This document shows, one piece after another, positions 1 to 7,372 of a DNA stretch of 48,197 nucleotides. The stretch lies in NCBI GenBank assembly GCA_003282885.1, contig QBYJ01000007.1, forward strand, positions 1 through 48,197, written 5' to 3'. The DNA comes from SAR116 cluster bacterium AG-325-F22. GTDB taxonomy: Bacteria; Pseudomonadota; Alphaproteobacteria; Puniceispirillales; Marisalimonadaceae. Position 1 is the first letter of the stretch. Each line of letters starts with the position of its first letter. Position numbers and translations under genes: made by a program. Under the pieces are notes generated by a model. It ran no database searches and was not told the origin of the DNA. It saw only the letters and a program-made list of their open reading frames with translations.

Positions 1-279
1 TTGCAAGATGATTATGAAGACCCGGGCCTTGACCAACAGGACATTTAGCTAAAGTAATAGTTATTCCTCCAGCTCCAATAATGGGCGCACCTGAATTAAT
101 AGGTGTTTTACCTTCTGACGGATCTAAACCGATTACTGAAAGTAGTTTTCTTGCATAAACAATGTCTTTACCAGCTTGAGGAATAGTTTCATCAATCTGA
201 ATAGGTAACGGCTCTAAGTCTAAAAATCTAGAAATTCTTTTTCTCATAGTTGATTGTGTTAATTTTAAAGTTTTCATTT
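1..279 (-). CDS. Cupin-domain protein, 3' end outside the window, start unclear
   Basis: The minus-strand reading frame that is open to the left edge encodes a sequence ending in a glycine/proline-rich turn and an HNH pair (GPGLHNH). This resembles the first metal-binding motif of the cupin fold, so a small metal-binding cupin is likely; substrate unknown. The start is a problem. The only ATG near the 5' end (277-279) is in another frame and hits TAG at 220-222. The cupin frame has no ATG, GTG or TTG from about 280 to the left edge. The two frames meet at a run of seven A on the coding strand (238-244). Either the gene is frameshifted, the homopolymer is miscalled, slippage occurs, or translation starts upstream of 280. 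Confidence 0.5.
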
Positions 280-343
280 TACTCACTCGTTTTAGACCAT
301 TTATAAGTAAACAAAGTAACTTAAATTAATTTATCTTCAAAAT

Positions 344-368
344 AAAAAAAAGGGCCAAAGGCCCTTTT
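344..368 (-). terminator. Rho-independent terminator of the cold-shock gene
   Basis: A perfect 9-bp stem (AAAAGGGCC / GGCCCTTTT) with a 3-base loop lies 22 bases past the stop codon of the cold-shock gene. Read on the minus strand it ends in a run of T, the classic intrinsic terminator layout. Confidence 0.85.
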
Positions 369-389
369 AATTAAAAGGTTTTAAATGGT

Positions 390-596
390 TCACATAGACT
401 GAAGGTTAACTGCAGCCACTTTACCGTTCTTTCCAGTTTCTAATTCAAAGCTAATTTTAGCTCCATCATTTAAAGTGTTCATACCAGCTGCTTCAACAGC
501 AGAAATATGAACAAAAACGTCTTGGGATCCACCTTCTGGCTCTATAAAGCCAAAACCTTTATTTGGATTAAACCATTTTACTGTACCGTTAGGCAT
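390..596 (-). CDS. Cold-shock protein, CspA family
   Basis: A 68-residue single cold-shock domain. It binds single-stranded RNA and DNA and acts as an RNA chaperone in the cytoplasm. Both nucleic-acid-binding motifs are intact: RNP1 KGFGFI at residues 13-18 and RNP2 VFVHI at 27-31, after the family's typical start with KWFN at residues 7-10. The length is normal. The ATG follows a strong Shine-Dalgarno (AAGGAG, spacing 6). The gene is monocistronic, with its own terminator downstream and a long leader upstream that contains three inverted repeats. The leader suggests post-transcriptional cold control as in other cspA genes. Which csp paralogue this is cannot be told from the window. Confidence 0.95.
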   Translation of the reverse strand: MPNGTVKWFNPNKGFGFIEPEGGSQDVFVHISAVEAAGMNTLNDGAKISFELETGKNGKVAAVNLQSM

Positions 597-735
597 ACTT
601 AACTCCTTGTTATTCGCTTAAATTTTAAGCTTTGTTGTTCAATCAAAACACGCTAGACTAGATTGAACATGAAATGAGCAAGTAAGTCGATCGTATTAGT
701 CAGATTTACTGACTGCCTTCCTAGGCTAAGATAGT
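597..735 (-). promoter_or_regulatory. Structured 5' leader of the cold-shock mRNA
   Basis: About 140 bases separate the predicted transcription start from the ATG. Three inverted repeats lie here: AGTCAG/CTGACT (698-714, 5-base loop), GTTCAATC/GATTGAAC (637-668, 16-base loop) and GCTTAAA/TTTAAGC (616-630, nearly no loop). Long folded leaders are known to act as temperature-dependent switches in cspA mRNAs. A similar role here is inferred from the layout and not from sequence similarity. Confidence 0.5.
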
Positions 736-741
736 TACAAT

Positions 742-770
742 GCTATATTCTAAATTTTATAATTTAGCAA
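742..770 (-). promoter_or_regulatory. Candidate sigma-70 promoter of the cold-shock gene
   Basis: On the minus strand TTGCTA (765-770) and TATAGC (742-747) are separated by exactly 17 bases, each matching its consensus at four of six positions. They sit between the end of yaiI and the cold-shock leader, where a promoter is required. Confidence 0.4.
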
Positions 771-800
771 ATAAAAAAATCTTTAGAAAATTAATAGTTC

Positions 801-1244
801 CTATTTTCTAGTAATTAAATTATCCAAAGCATTTAAAAACTTACCTTTATCTGCCTTTGTGAAAACTTTGTTTTTACCTTTTAAAAATGGATCAAACGAC
901 CTTAGATCAGACATTAAGTCTCTAGTGGCTAAAATGTTTCCTATATTAGTATTTGTTAAAACCAACCCATCATTTTTTAAAACAAATGCACCTTTATCTA
1001 TGCATCTAGCTGCTAATGGAATGTCTGAAGTAATAACAATATCGTCAACCTTAACATTGCTATGTATCCATTTATCTGCTTCATCAGCTCCTTCTGAAAC
1101 AATAATTAATTTCACCAATTTATTTTTAAACGGCCTAATACCGCCATTACAAACCATTAAGACAGAAATGTTATGCCGAATTCCAACTTTAATTATTTCA
1201 TCTTTAACTGGACAAGCATCTGCATCAACATAGATTCTTTTCAT
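801..1244 (-). CDS. yaiI: YaiI/YqxD family protein (DUF188)
   Basis: A 147-residue conserved bacterial protein of the YaiI/YqxD (DUF188) family, related to PIN-like nuclease folds; its cellular role is not established. The family signature YVDADACPVK is at residues 5-14. Further conserved acidic segments are EGADEADKW (around 51-59) and TSDIPLA (72-78), consistent with a metal-dependent active site. Length is typical. The start codon overlaps the stop of the upstream 96-residue gene by 4 bases, so the two are translationally coupled. Confidence 0.9.
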   Translation of the reverse strand: MKRIYVDADACPVKDEIIKVGIRHNISVLMVCNGGIRPFKNKLVKLIIVSEGADEADKWIHSNVKVDDIVITSDIPLAARCIDKGAFVLKNDGLVLTNTNIGNILATRDLMSDLRSFDPFLKGKNKVFTKADKGKFLNALDNLITRK

Positions 1245-1531
1245 AACCTAACTATATTATCTTTGACGATTATTGAAGGGATTAGAGTTTTTAAACGATT
1301 TAAAGCTTCTTTTTCTGACAATGCTGGTACAATTGCAGAGCCTATCATGTTTTCAATATCAATTGCTATATCTGAGTTATTATTTTCGCGAAATATATAA
1401 CAAGTTTTTGGAAGATTAAAAATTATTTTCCATATTGGAACTTTCCTTGGATAACCTAGATATCTACTTACCCTTGATGCATCTATAACAAGTCTTTCGA
1501 CAGTGTTAATTTTTTCTCCTGAAATCTCCAT
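1241..1531 (-). CDS. Hypothetical protein coupled to yaiI
   Basis: A 96-residue protein I do not recognise. It has no signal peptide, no obvious membrane segment and no known motif. A basic, aromatic middle part (SRYLGYPRKVPIWK, about residues 22-35) is followed by a more acidic half. Its stop overlaps the yaiI start by 4 bases (ATGA), which argues that it is a real expressed gene. A role linked to YaiI is only inferred from this coupling. Confidence 0.6.
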   Translation of the reverse strand: MEISGEKINTVERLVIDASRVSRYLGYPRKVPIWKIIFNLPKTCYIFRENNNSDIAIDIENMIGSAIVPALSEKEALNRLKTLIPSIIVKDNIVRL

Positions 1532-1626
1532 GATTTACCAATAATTTAACAATTTAATAACCTTTTACAATCTTATACAAAAAAGTTAATATTTTAACAA
1601 ATTTAATGAATTTTGAAGGATTTTTT

Positions 1627-1953
1627 ATGCTTTTAGACGTTAGAACATATACATGTAGGCCTGGAACTATTAATGCCCATCTAAAACTGTACAGCGAAAA
1701 AGGTAAACCTACACAGTCGAAACATTTAGGCCAACCATTGCTGTTTGCTACTACTGAGACTGGTAACCCAAACCAGTACACTCATATCTGGGTATATGAA
1801 AATGCAGGAGACAGAGAAAATAAAAGAGCGGCAATGTGGGCAGATCCTGCATGGGTTAGTTATACAGAAGAAAGTGCTAAACTTGGGGCTTTAGAAGCCC
1901 AGGAAAATAAACTTTTAAAACCTGTTGATTTTTATAAATTCGATTTTAAATAA
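1627..1953 (+). CDS. NIPSNAP-family protein
   Basis: A 108-residue protein of the NIPSNAP family, ferredoxin-like (dimeric alpha-beta barrel) proteins of uncertain function often found beside catabolic genes. It opens with the family pattern LLDVRTYTCRPG, followed by an HLKLY segment and a central HIWVYENAGDRENKR stretch. An ATG 21 bases further upstream is in frame, but GAAGGA at 1615-1620 places the start at 1627 with six-base spacing. It converges on the OYE gene with a 7-base gap, so no terminator fits between them. Confidence 0.8.
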   Translation: MLLDVRTYTCRPGTINAHLKLYSEKGKPTQSKHLGQPLLFATTETGNPNQYTHIWVYENAGDRENKRAAMWADPAWVSYTEESAKLGALEAQENKLLKPVDFYKFDFK

Positions 1954-1960
1954 CGCTCAG

Positions 1961-3097
1961 TTAAGCAGGTTTTGCAGCTCTATCTAAGTATTCATCTCTT
2001 CTAGATAAATAAAAAGAATAACTATCTGGAAGATAATCCTTCGCATTTTCTAGGTTAAAGTATGTAGCAGCTTTGTAAACCCACTGTGTATCAGCAAGTA
2101 ACTCTCTTCCCATAGCTACTAAATCGGCTCTTTTATTCGAAATAATTTCATTAGCTTGATCTGCGTTTATTATAGCCCCTACAGCCATCGAATTAATCTG
2201 TGCATCCTTTTTAATTTTTTCAGAATAAGGAACTTGAAAACCAGGAATAATCTTAGATTTGGTAAGAACTGGGGATCCGGTAATACCACCTGATGAACAA
2301 TCTATAACATCAACTCCAACACTTTTAAGAGATTTTGCCAACAGAACGTTATCTTCTAAGCTAGCACCTTGACCTGGGGCATCAATAGAAGACAACCTAT
2401 AAAATAATGGTTTATTTTCTGGCCAAACAGATTTTATGTCAGTAATTATTTCCAAAGCAAGTCTAATTCTATTTTCAAAACTACCTCCATATTCATCATG
2501 TCTTTGATTTGAAAGTGGTGAGAAAAAGGAATGCAATAAATAGCCATGAGCGCCGTGGATTTCAATAATATCAAAACCTGCTTTATCAGCTCTTTGAGCG
2601 GCTTTTTTGAAATCACCTCTTACTTTGTTTATATCCTCAATAGTCATTTCTTTTGGGACAGGTGAACTATTATTAATGGGAATCGCGCTCGGACCAATAG
2701 TTTGCCAAGCTGGCTCTAATTTATCATTTTCGGTAATGGGAGAAGCACCATCCCAGGGTCTTAAATAGCTAGCTTTTCTTCCAGCATGAGCTAATTGGAT
2801 ACCACTAAGACAATTGTATTCACTAAATATTTTTGCAATTTTAGACAATCCCTCAACATGACTGTCACTCCAAATACCTGTACACCCATGTCCAATTCTT
2901 CCTTCTGGAGATATTCCAGTAGCTTCAATGAATGCAGCACCTAGTCCTGAAAAAGCAAACCTTGAGTAATGTTGAAGATGCCAATCACTAATGACGCCGT
3001 CTTTTGCTTTATATTGGCACATAGGAGACAAAACTATGCGATTTCTAAAGCTTTTGGATTTAACTTTAAACAACGAAAAAAGAGGAACTTCACTCAT
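1961..3097 (-). CDS. NADH:flavin oxidoreductase, Old Yellow Enzyme family (YqjM-like)
   Basis: A 378-residue FMN-dependent TIM-barrel ene-reductase, cytoplasmic, expected to reduce activated C=C bonds with NAD(P)H. The N-terminus carries SPMCQY, with the redox-tuning cysteine (about residue 27) typical of YqjM/NamA-type enzymes. The substrate-binding HGAHGYLLH segment and the following SPLSNQR...YGGS motif are complete. Length is close to the family. A TTG six bases upstream is possible, but GGAGAG six bases before the ATG at 3097 decides the start. It is the second of two minus-strand genes after the HpcH/HpaI aldolase (30-base gap); the true substrate is unknown. Confidence 0.9.
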   Translation of the reverse strand: MSEVPLFSLFKVKSKSFRNRIVLSPMCQYKAKDGVISDWHLQHYSRFAFSGLGAAFIEATGISPEGRIGHGCTGIWSDSHVEGLSKIAKIFSEYNCLSGIQLAHAGRKASYLRPWDGASPITENDKLEPAWQTIGPSAIPINNSSPVPKEMTIEDINKVRGDFKKAAQRADKAGFDIIEIHGAHGYLLHSFFSPLSNQRHDEYGGSFENRIRLALEIITDIKSVWPENKPLFYRLSSIDAPGQGASLEDNVLLAKSLKSVGVDVIDCSSGGITGSPVLTKSKIIPGFQVPYSEKIKKDAQINSMAVGAIINADQANEIISNKRADLVAMGRELLADTQWVYKAATYFNLENAKDYLPDSYSFYLSRRDEYLDRAAKPA

Positions 3098-3127
3098 TTT
3101 CAACTCTCCAAAAAATATATAAATTGT

Positions 3128-3916
3128 TTATTTTTGAAAAGATCTTAATTTTTTTGATCTTTGCAACGCTGTATTCATCATAAAAGAAAGATCAGATCCT
3201 GACAATATAAATTTCATTCCGATACTAATATATTCCGACATAAGTTCTTCGTTATAAACACCACCCATACCTGGGGTCTTACCATATTTTTTGCATGCAT
3301 TAATAACTTTTTTATATGCCTCCTTTATCTTTGGATTAGAGTAATCTCCAGGAATACCCATTTCCATACATAAGTCATTAGTTCCTATTAATATGACATC
3401 CACACCAGGGACTGCAGCTATAGTTTCGACATTTTTAATAGCTTCAGGGCTTTCTAACATTATTACGACTAACATATTATCGTTAATGATTTTCGCAACT
3501 TCTGAAATTGGATATTGCTTGAAATCTAATTGTGGTAATAATCCCGTCATAGAACGGTGACCTTTAGGGGGGAAAAGACAAAAAGAAACTAATTTTTCAG
3601 CTATTTCAGCATTATCAACATGAGGAAAAACTATACCCATAGCTCCACAGTCAAGTACTCTTGTTGCATGGTGATGTGCAAAATCTGGCACTCTAACAAT
3701 AGGTGTTATGCCAGCATCTTGAGCAGCAACTGAAATCTGTGAAGCAATGTCTATGTCCATACTATTATGTTCCATATCTATGAACAACCAATCATAATCA
3801 CACGTAGCCATTATTTTACCTATATCTACCGTTCTACTTTGTCTTAAACCTACTCCAAGACACAATTCGTTTTTTTTAAGCTTTTCTTTAGCAGTATTTT
3901 TCATTATTATATCCAT
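3128..3916 (-). CDS. HpcH/HpaI-type class II aldolase
   Basis: A 262-residue metal-dependent aldolase/citrate-lyase-family TIM barrel that cleaves 4-hydroxy-2-oxoacids to pyruvate and an aldehyde (HpaI-like), or a related 2-keto-3-deoxy acid. Visible active-site landmarks are FIDMEH (about residues 45-50), the IVRVP strand (about 72-76), MLESPEAI with the metal-binding glutamate (about 151-158) and GTNDL with the metal-binding aspartate (about 177-181). A second ATG four codons in (MKNTAK) is an alternative start. It is divergent from a MarR regulator across 160 bases and followed by the OYE gene, so this looks like a small regulated catabolic unit. Confidence 0.88.
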   Translation of the reverse strand: MDIIMKNTAKEKLKKNELCLGVGLRQSRTVDIGKIMATCDYDWLFIDMEHNSMDIDIASQISVAAQDAGITPIVRVPDFAHHHATRVLDCGAMGIVFPHVDNAEIAEKLVSFCLFPPKGHRSMTGLLPQLDFKQYPISEVAKIINDNMLVVIMLESPEAIKNVETIAAVPGVDVILIGTNDLCMEMGIPGDYSNPKIKEAYKKVINACKKYGKTPGMGGVYNEELMSEYISIGMKFILSGSDLSFMMNTALQRSKKLRSFQK

Positions 3917-4051
3917 TTAATTCCATTAATTTTTATATTTATAATCAATATTTTTTTAAGAAACCATACTTCATGATAATTAAAATAAGAAATAATAATT
4001 TATATTTCTAGTTAAAATCAATTAATGAAAATATTTCTATCAAATAAGTTG

Positions 4052-4074
4052 ATATGTAATTTAAATTTACATAT
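4052..4074. promoter_or_regulatory. Candidate MarR operator (23-bp inverted repeat)
   Basis: ATATGTAA and TTACATAT form perfect 8-bp arms around a 7-base centre, ending two bases before the first possible start codon of the marR gene. MarR-family proteins bind palindromes of about this size, usually over their own promoter. AT-richness raises the chance of a coincidental repeat. Confidence 0.45.
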
Positions 4075-4076
4075 TA

Positions 4077-4556
4077 TTGCTAGATGGTTTATTGGGGGAT
4101 TTTAAAATTAATAATACCGACATAGCTAGTTTTCCAGAAACAAGTAAATCTTTACCGATTGCTATGTTAAGAGCTAGAGAGGCAATGATGTTGTCTTTTA
4201 GGCCAATCTTAGCTAAGCATGGATTTACAGAACAGCAATGGAGAGTTTTAAGAGTTTTGAGTGAAAATGGAACATCGGACGCTGGTCAAGTAGCATTCGA
4301 TGCTTGTATTTTAGCTCCAAGTTTATCAAGAATTATTGGAAAACTTGAAACTGGGAAATTTATTTCAAGATTTATTGATAATAAAGATGGAAGACGAATA
4401 AACTTATCTTTAACTTCACTTGGACAAGAAGTTTTAAATAAAATCGCTCCTGATATGGACATAATCTATAAAGCTATACAAAAACGTTATGGAGAAGAAA
4501 AATTGAGTAATCTCTTAGATTTACTTGGAGAAGTCAGTGAATGGCGCGGTAGATAA
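4077..4556 (+). CDS. MarR-family regulator, HpaR-like
   Basis: A winged helix-turn-helix regulator of up to 159 residues. The block LPIAMLRAREAMM followed by HGFTEQQWRVLRVL is typical of the homoprotocatechuate-operon regulator (HpaR/HpcR) branch. The recognition-helix region (LAPSLSRIIGKLE) and wing (DNKDGRRINLSLT) are intact. The start is unusual: no ATG or GTG exists in frame before residue 29. TTG at 4077 is the first standard codon after the stop at 4062-4064, while the best Shine-Dalgarno (GGGGGA, about 4093-4098) lies downstream of it and points to a rare ATT at 4107. It is divergent from the aldolase, which it probably controls along with itself. Confidence 0.85.
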   Translation: MLDGLLGDFKINNTDIASFPETSKSLPIAMLRAREAMMLSFRPILAKHGFTEQQWRVLRVLSENGTSDAGQVAFDACILAPSLSRIIGKLETGKFISRFIDNKDGRRINLSLTSLGQEVLNKIAPDMDIIYKAIQKRYGEEKLSNLLDLLGEVSEWRGR

Positions 4557-4563
4557 GTAAAAA

Positions 4564-5592
4564 TTAGAGAATTATATCATATTTTTCTGAAATGCTTTTT
4601 AAAGCTATCACAGTCTCATTACTTAATTCAAAACCCTCCTTTAAAGAATTTTGTCTTCTTAATAAGGCGTGTTGGCCTGGCATCCTTACTTTGTTATTTT
4701 CATTTATAGGAGGATTATTTATACATTCCTCATAAAGAAAAGTCATTTCATCTTTAAAAGCTTTCAAACCAGCAAATGCCTCAGGATCAATTACTTGAAC
4801 AAATATAGAAAGATTCATTGACTTTGGTTTTTTACTCCTTCCTGAACCAGATAATCCTTGAGACAAGGCCTCAATTCCTAAGGCAAGTCCAAAGCCTTTA
4901 TGACCATATTCTAATCCACCAACAGGCATAACAGTACCATTTTTTTCGATCACTTCTTTAGGATCATTAGTAGGAATTCCTTTTGATGTAAGCAAACAAT
5001 CAAAATCAAATAATTTATTTTTAGCTATTTTATCTGCGATCATATTATTAGTTGTTATAGAAGCACTAATATCAATAATTACAGGTTCTTTGTTAGTTGG
5101 GTAACCTAAAGCCATAGGATCAGGAGTTAATAGAGCTTTTGTTCCTCCAAATGGAGCAACAGTAGCTGAGGAAGGCACGGAACATTTAATTATAGGCACT
5201 AAATTTTGATTAATTATTGGCAACAAATATGCAGCAAGTGCACCATTGTGATGACTGTTTTTTATAAGAACCGTTGAAGTTCCATATTTTTTTGCTCGTT
5301 TAGATGACTCACTCAAAGCTCTTTTAGTTAACCATATTCCCGGAAGACTTTTTCCATCGATTGTTAAACAAGTTCCAGTATCCTTTAGAATTTTTTCTTC
5401 GCCTACTACATTCATGTTGCCAGATTCAATATCTTTAATATATAAAGGTAATAATCTAACACCGTGTGTAGAATGCCCCATCAAATCCGCTTCAATTAGA
5501 ATGTCAGAGGTATCTATTGCTTTTTCTTCATCCATTTTTAATTTAATAAAAACAGATTTACAAAAGTTCATAAGTCGAGGACGAGTAAACAT
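4564..5592 (-). CDS. Ldh-family NAD(P)-dependent oxidoreductase (malate/L-lactate dehydrogenase type)
   Basis: A 342-residue member of the LDH2/MDHG family, which oxidises 2-hydroxyacids such as malate, lactate, sulfolactate or ureidoglycolate with NAD(P)+. The N-terminal GHSTHGV motif carries the conserved histidine, and the middle shows KNSHHNGALA and the PFGGTKALLTPDPMALG stretch near the nucleotide site. An in-frame TTG at 5628 would add 12 residues, but AGG with six-base spacing supports the ATG at 5592. It converges on marR with a 7-base gap. It is a distant paralogue of the dehydrogenase at 34577-35704; its substrate cannot be assigned. Confidence 0.85.
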   Translation of the reverse strand: MFTRPRLMNFCKSVFIKLKMDEEKAIDTSDILIEADLMGHSTHGVRLLPLYIKDIESGNMNVVGEEKILKDTGTCLTIDGKSLPGIWLTKRALSESSKRAKKYGTSTVLIKNSHHNGALAAYLLPIINQNLVPIIKCSVPSSATVAPFGGTKALLTPDPMALGYPTNKEPVIIDISASITTNNMIADKIAKNKLFDFDCLLTSKGIPTNDPKEVIEKNGTVMPVGGLEYGHKGFGLALGIEALSQGLSGSGRSKKPKSMNLSIFVQVIDPEAFAGLKAFKDEMTFLYEECINNPPINENNKVRMPGQHALLRRQNSLKEGFELSNETVIALKSISEKYDIIL

Positions 5593-5662
5593 TTCAATCC
5601 TATTATTATTTATATTTTCACTTAACAAGTGTTAAATTTTTTTTTGAAAACACTCAAAATAA

Positions 5663-6049
5663 TTATTTAATTTCATTACAAAGATATCTAGTTATAGATG
5701 CGTTAGCAGCTAAAATAAATGATAAAACGTTATTATCTAAAAAAAAGATATCTTGTATGTGAGTCCATGGTTCGTTTTTGTCAAAAGCATAAGCTTTTCC
5801 AGTTCCTAAATCTAAGATTTCATATTTTGATTTATTAACCATAAAAAATCCTGAATCTGTACCTTGTCCATCTTTTATGGTAATTTCGACTGATTTTTCT
5901 TTTCCAGTAATTTTAAAAACTTGGATACCATTTGATCTAACTGCAGCTGCACTTTTAGGCTTGCAACTGTATTTAGTTTCTTTTGCAAAGCTATTAGCAG
6001 AAAAAAGAATAATTGATAATAAGACTGGTAAAAATTTTAAAATATTCAT
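5663..6049 (-). CDS. Small exported protein of unknown function
   Basis: A 128-residue protein with a clear Sec signal peptide: a short basic start, a hydrophobic core to about residue 18 and a cleavage site after SFA at about residue 22. The mature part is about 106 residues with cysteines at positions 29 and 124, which could form a disulfide joining its two ends. No recognised domain. A GGA precedes the ATG. It lies between malonyl-CoA decarboxylase and the Ldh-family gene on the same strand, possibly in one transcript; nothing else suggests its job. Confidence 0.75.
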   Translation of the reverse strand: MNILKFLPVLLSIILFSANSFAKETKYSCKPKSAAAVRSNGIQVFKITGKEKSVEITIKDGQGTDSGFFMVNKSKYEILDLGTGKAYAFDKNEPWTHIQDIFFLDNNVLSFILAANASITRYLCNEIK

Positions 6050-6070
6050 TTTTTTCCTTTAAAAAATTTG

Positions 6071-7372
6071 TTAATCATTTTTAGCATATTGTATTAAATC
6101 TTTTTTAGCATTTTTAGAAATATTAATTTTATTTTCTGAAATAAATGCTTCATGATTTTCTTCAACTTTATCCAGATCATAAAGGTAATTTACCATTAAA
6201 CCACCAGATAATTTTAAACCATTTAAAGAAGCGTCACCTAAGTAATTAATTTGTTCTAAAGATGCTCCATTACCTAGATGAAATCTAGCAACTGGATCAT
6301 TAGGCATGCCGTCAGATCTATCAGAATTTAAAAAATAGTCTCCAGCATATCTCATTAAAGAAGGTTTGATTTTTAAAAATTGTTCAGATTTCTTAAATTT
6401 TTCCAAAGTTAATTCAAATTTAGGATTTTTATTTTTAATCCATTTTCTTAGTCCTGGAACTGGAGACAAAGTTACAAACTTTTTTATATTATTAAACTCA
6501 AACTTTAGATCATTAGCAACTTGTTTAATTAAAAAGTTACCAAATGATATACCAGACAATCCTTTTTGACAGTTTGATATAGAATAAAAAACTGCAACGT
6601 TTGCTTCATGTGGCTCAATTAAATGTCTTTCTTCTTCTAAAACATCTTGAATTTTGGATGGAATATTATTCATTAGAGCAACCTCAACAAATATAATTGG
6701 TTCGTCTTGCATTGCTGGATGAAAAAAAGCAAAACATCTTCTGTCCTTAGGAGCTAATCGTAATCTAAGCTCATCCCACGAGTTTATTTCGTGGACTGCT
6801 TCATAAGCTATTATTTTTTCCAGTATATGTGCAGGTGTTTCCCAATTTATTGGCCTTAAAATAAGAAAGCCTCTGTTAAACCAGTTTTTAAATAAGTAGA
6901 CTAAATCATAGTCAACTGCGTTAAGTTCAGGGTTCTTTTTTAAAATATCTAGCAATCTTTTTCTTAAATTAACTAATCTTATAGTTCCTTTTGATATTCC
7001 ATTACATCTTCTAAAAATTTCACGCCTTTTAGGTTCTGAAAGTTTCATTAAAGTTATTAAATTTTCTGAATTACCGCCAATTTTATATTGATCAATAGCT
7101 TCAGAGAGTTCCGAAGTAGAAATATCGAAATTATCCCTAATTAATTTAAAAAAATTTATGAAATCTTTATCGTTTAATTGCTCACAATGTTGCATTAATA
7201 ATTCTGCATATTCAAGAGCTGAAACTTCACCTCTTGCAGAAGCAACATTTTCAATGATGTCTTTAGAAGATAAGGCTTGTTTCTTTTCTGAAAAAAAATT
7301 AAAAGATTTTCTCTTAATTGGTTTATCAAATAAAGAAGTAATTAAATCATGAAAAAAATTGATTTTACTCAT
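6071..7372 (-). CDS. Malonyl-CoA decarboxylase
   Basis: A 433-residue enzyme converting malonyl-CoA to acetyl-CoA and CO2. It has the helical N-terminal domain and a GNAT-like C-terminal domain that the family uses for catalysis. The catalytic serine is seen in LSPVPG (about Ser303) and the catalytic histidine in FHLGNGA (about His365); the SWDELRLRL and CFAFFHPAMQDEPIIFVEVAL regions are also typical. The start overlaps the stop of the aminotransferase gene by 4 bases, so the two proteins are coupled. Why malonyl-CoA turnover is tied to an aminotransferase is not evident; malonate use or malonyl-CoA detoxification are possibilities. Confidence 0.92.
   Translation of the reverse strand: MSKINFFHDLITSLFDKPIKRKSFNFFSEKKQALSSKDIIENVASARGEVSALEYAELLMQHCEQLNDKDFINFFKLIRDNFDISTSELSEAIDQYKIGGNSENLITLMKLSEPKRREIFRRCNGISKGTIRLVNLRKRLLDILKKNPELNAVDYDLVYLFKNWFNRGFLILRPINWETPAHILEKIIAYEAVHEINSWDELRLRLAPKDRRCFAFFHPAMQDEPIIFVEVALMNNIPSKIQDVLEEERHLIEPHEANVAVFYSISNCQKGLSGISFGNFLIKQVANDLKFEFNNIKKFVTLSPVPGLRKWIKNKNPKFELTLEKFKKSEQFLKIKPSLMRYAGDYFLNSDRSDGMPNDPVARFHLGNGASLEQINYLGDASLNGLKLSGGLMVNYLYDLDKVEENHEAFISENKINISKNAKKDLIQYAKND

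Noticed and set aside
859-1233. 124-residue open frame on the plus strand opposite yaiI
   Set aside because: It mirrors the well-supported DUF188 gene, shows no motif and has low-complexity shadow composition.
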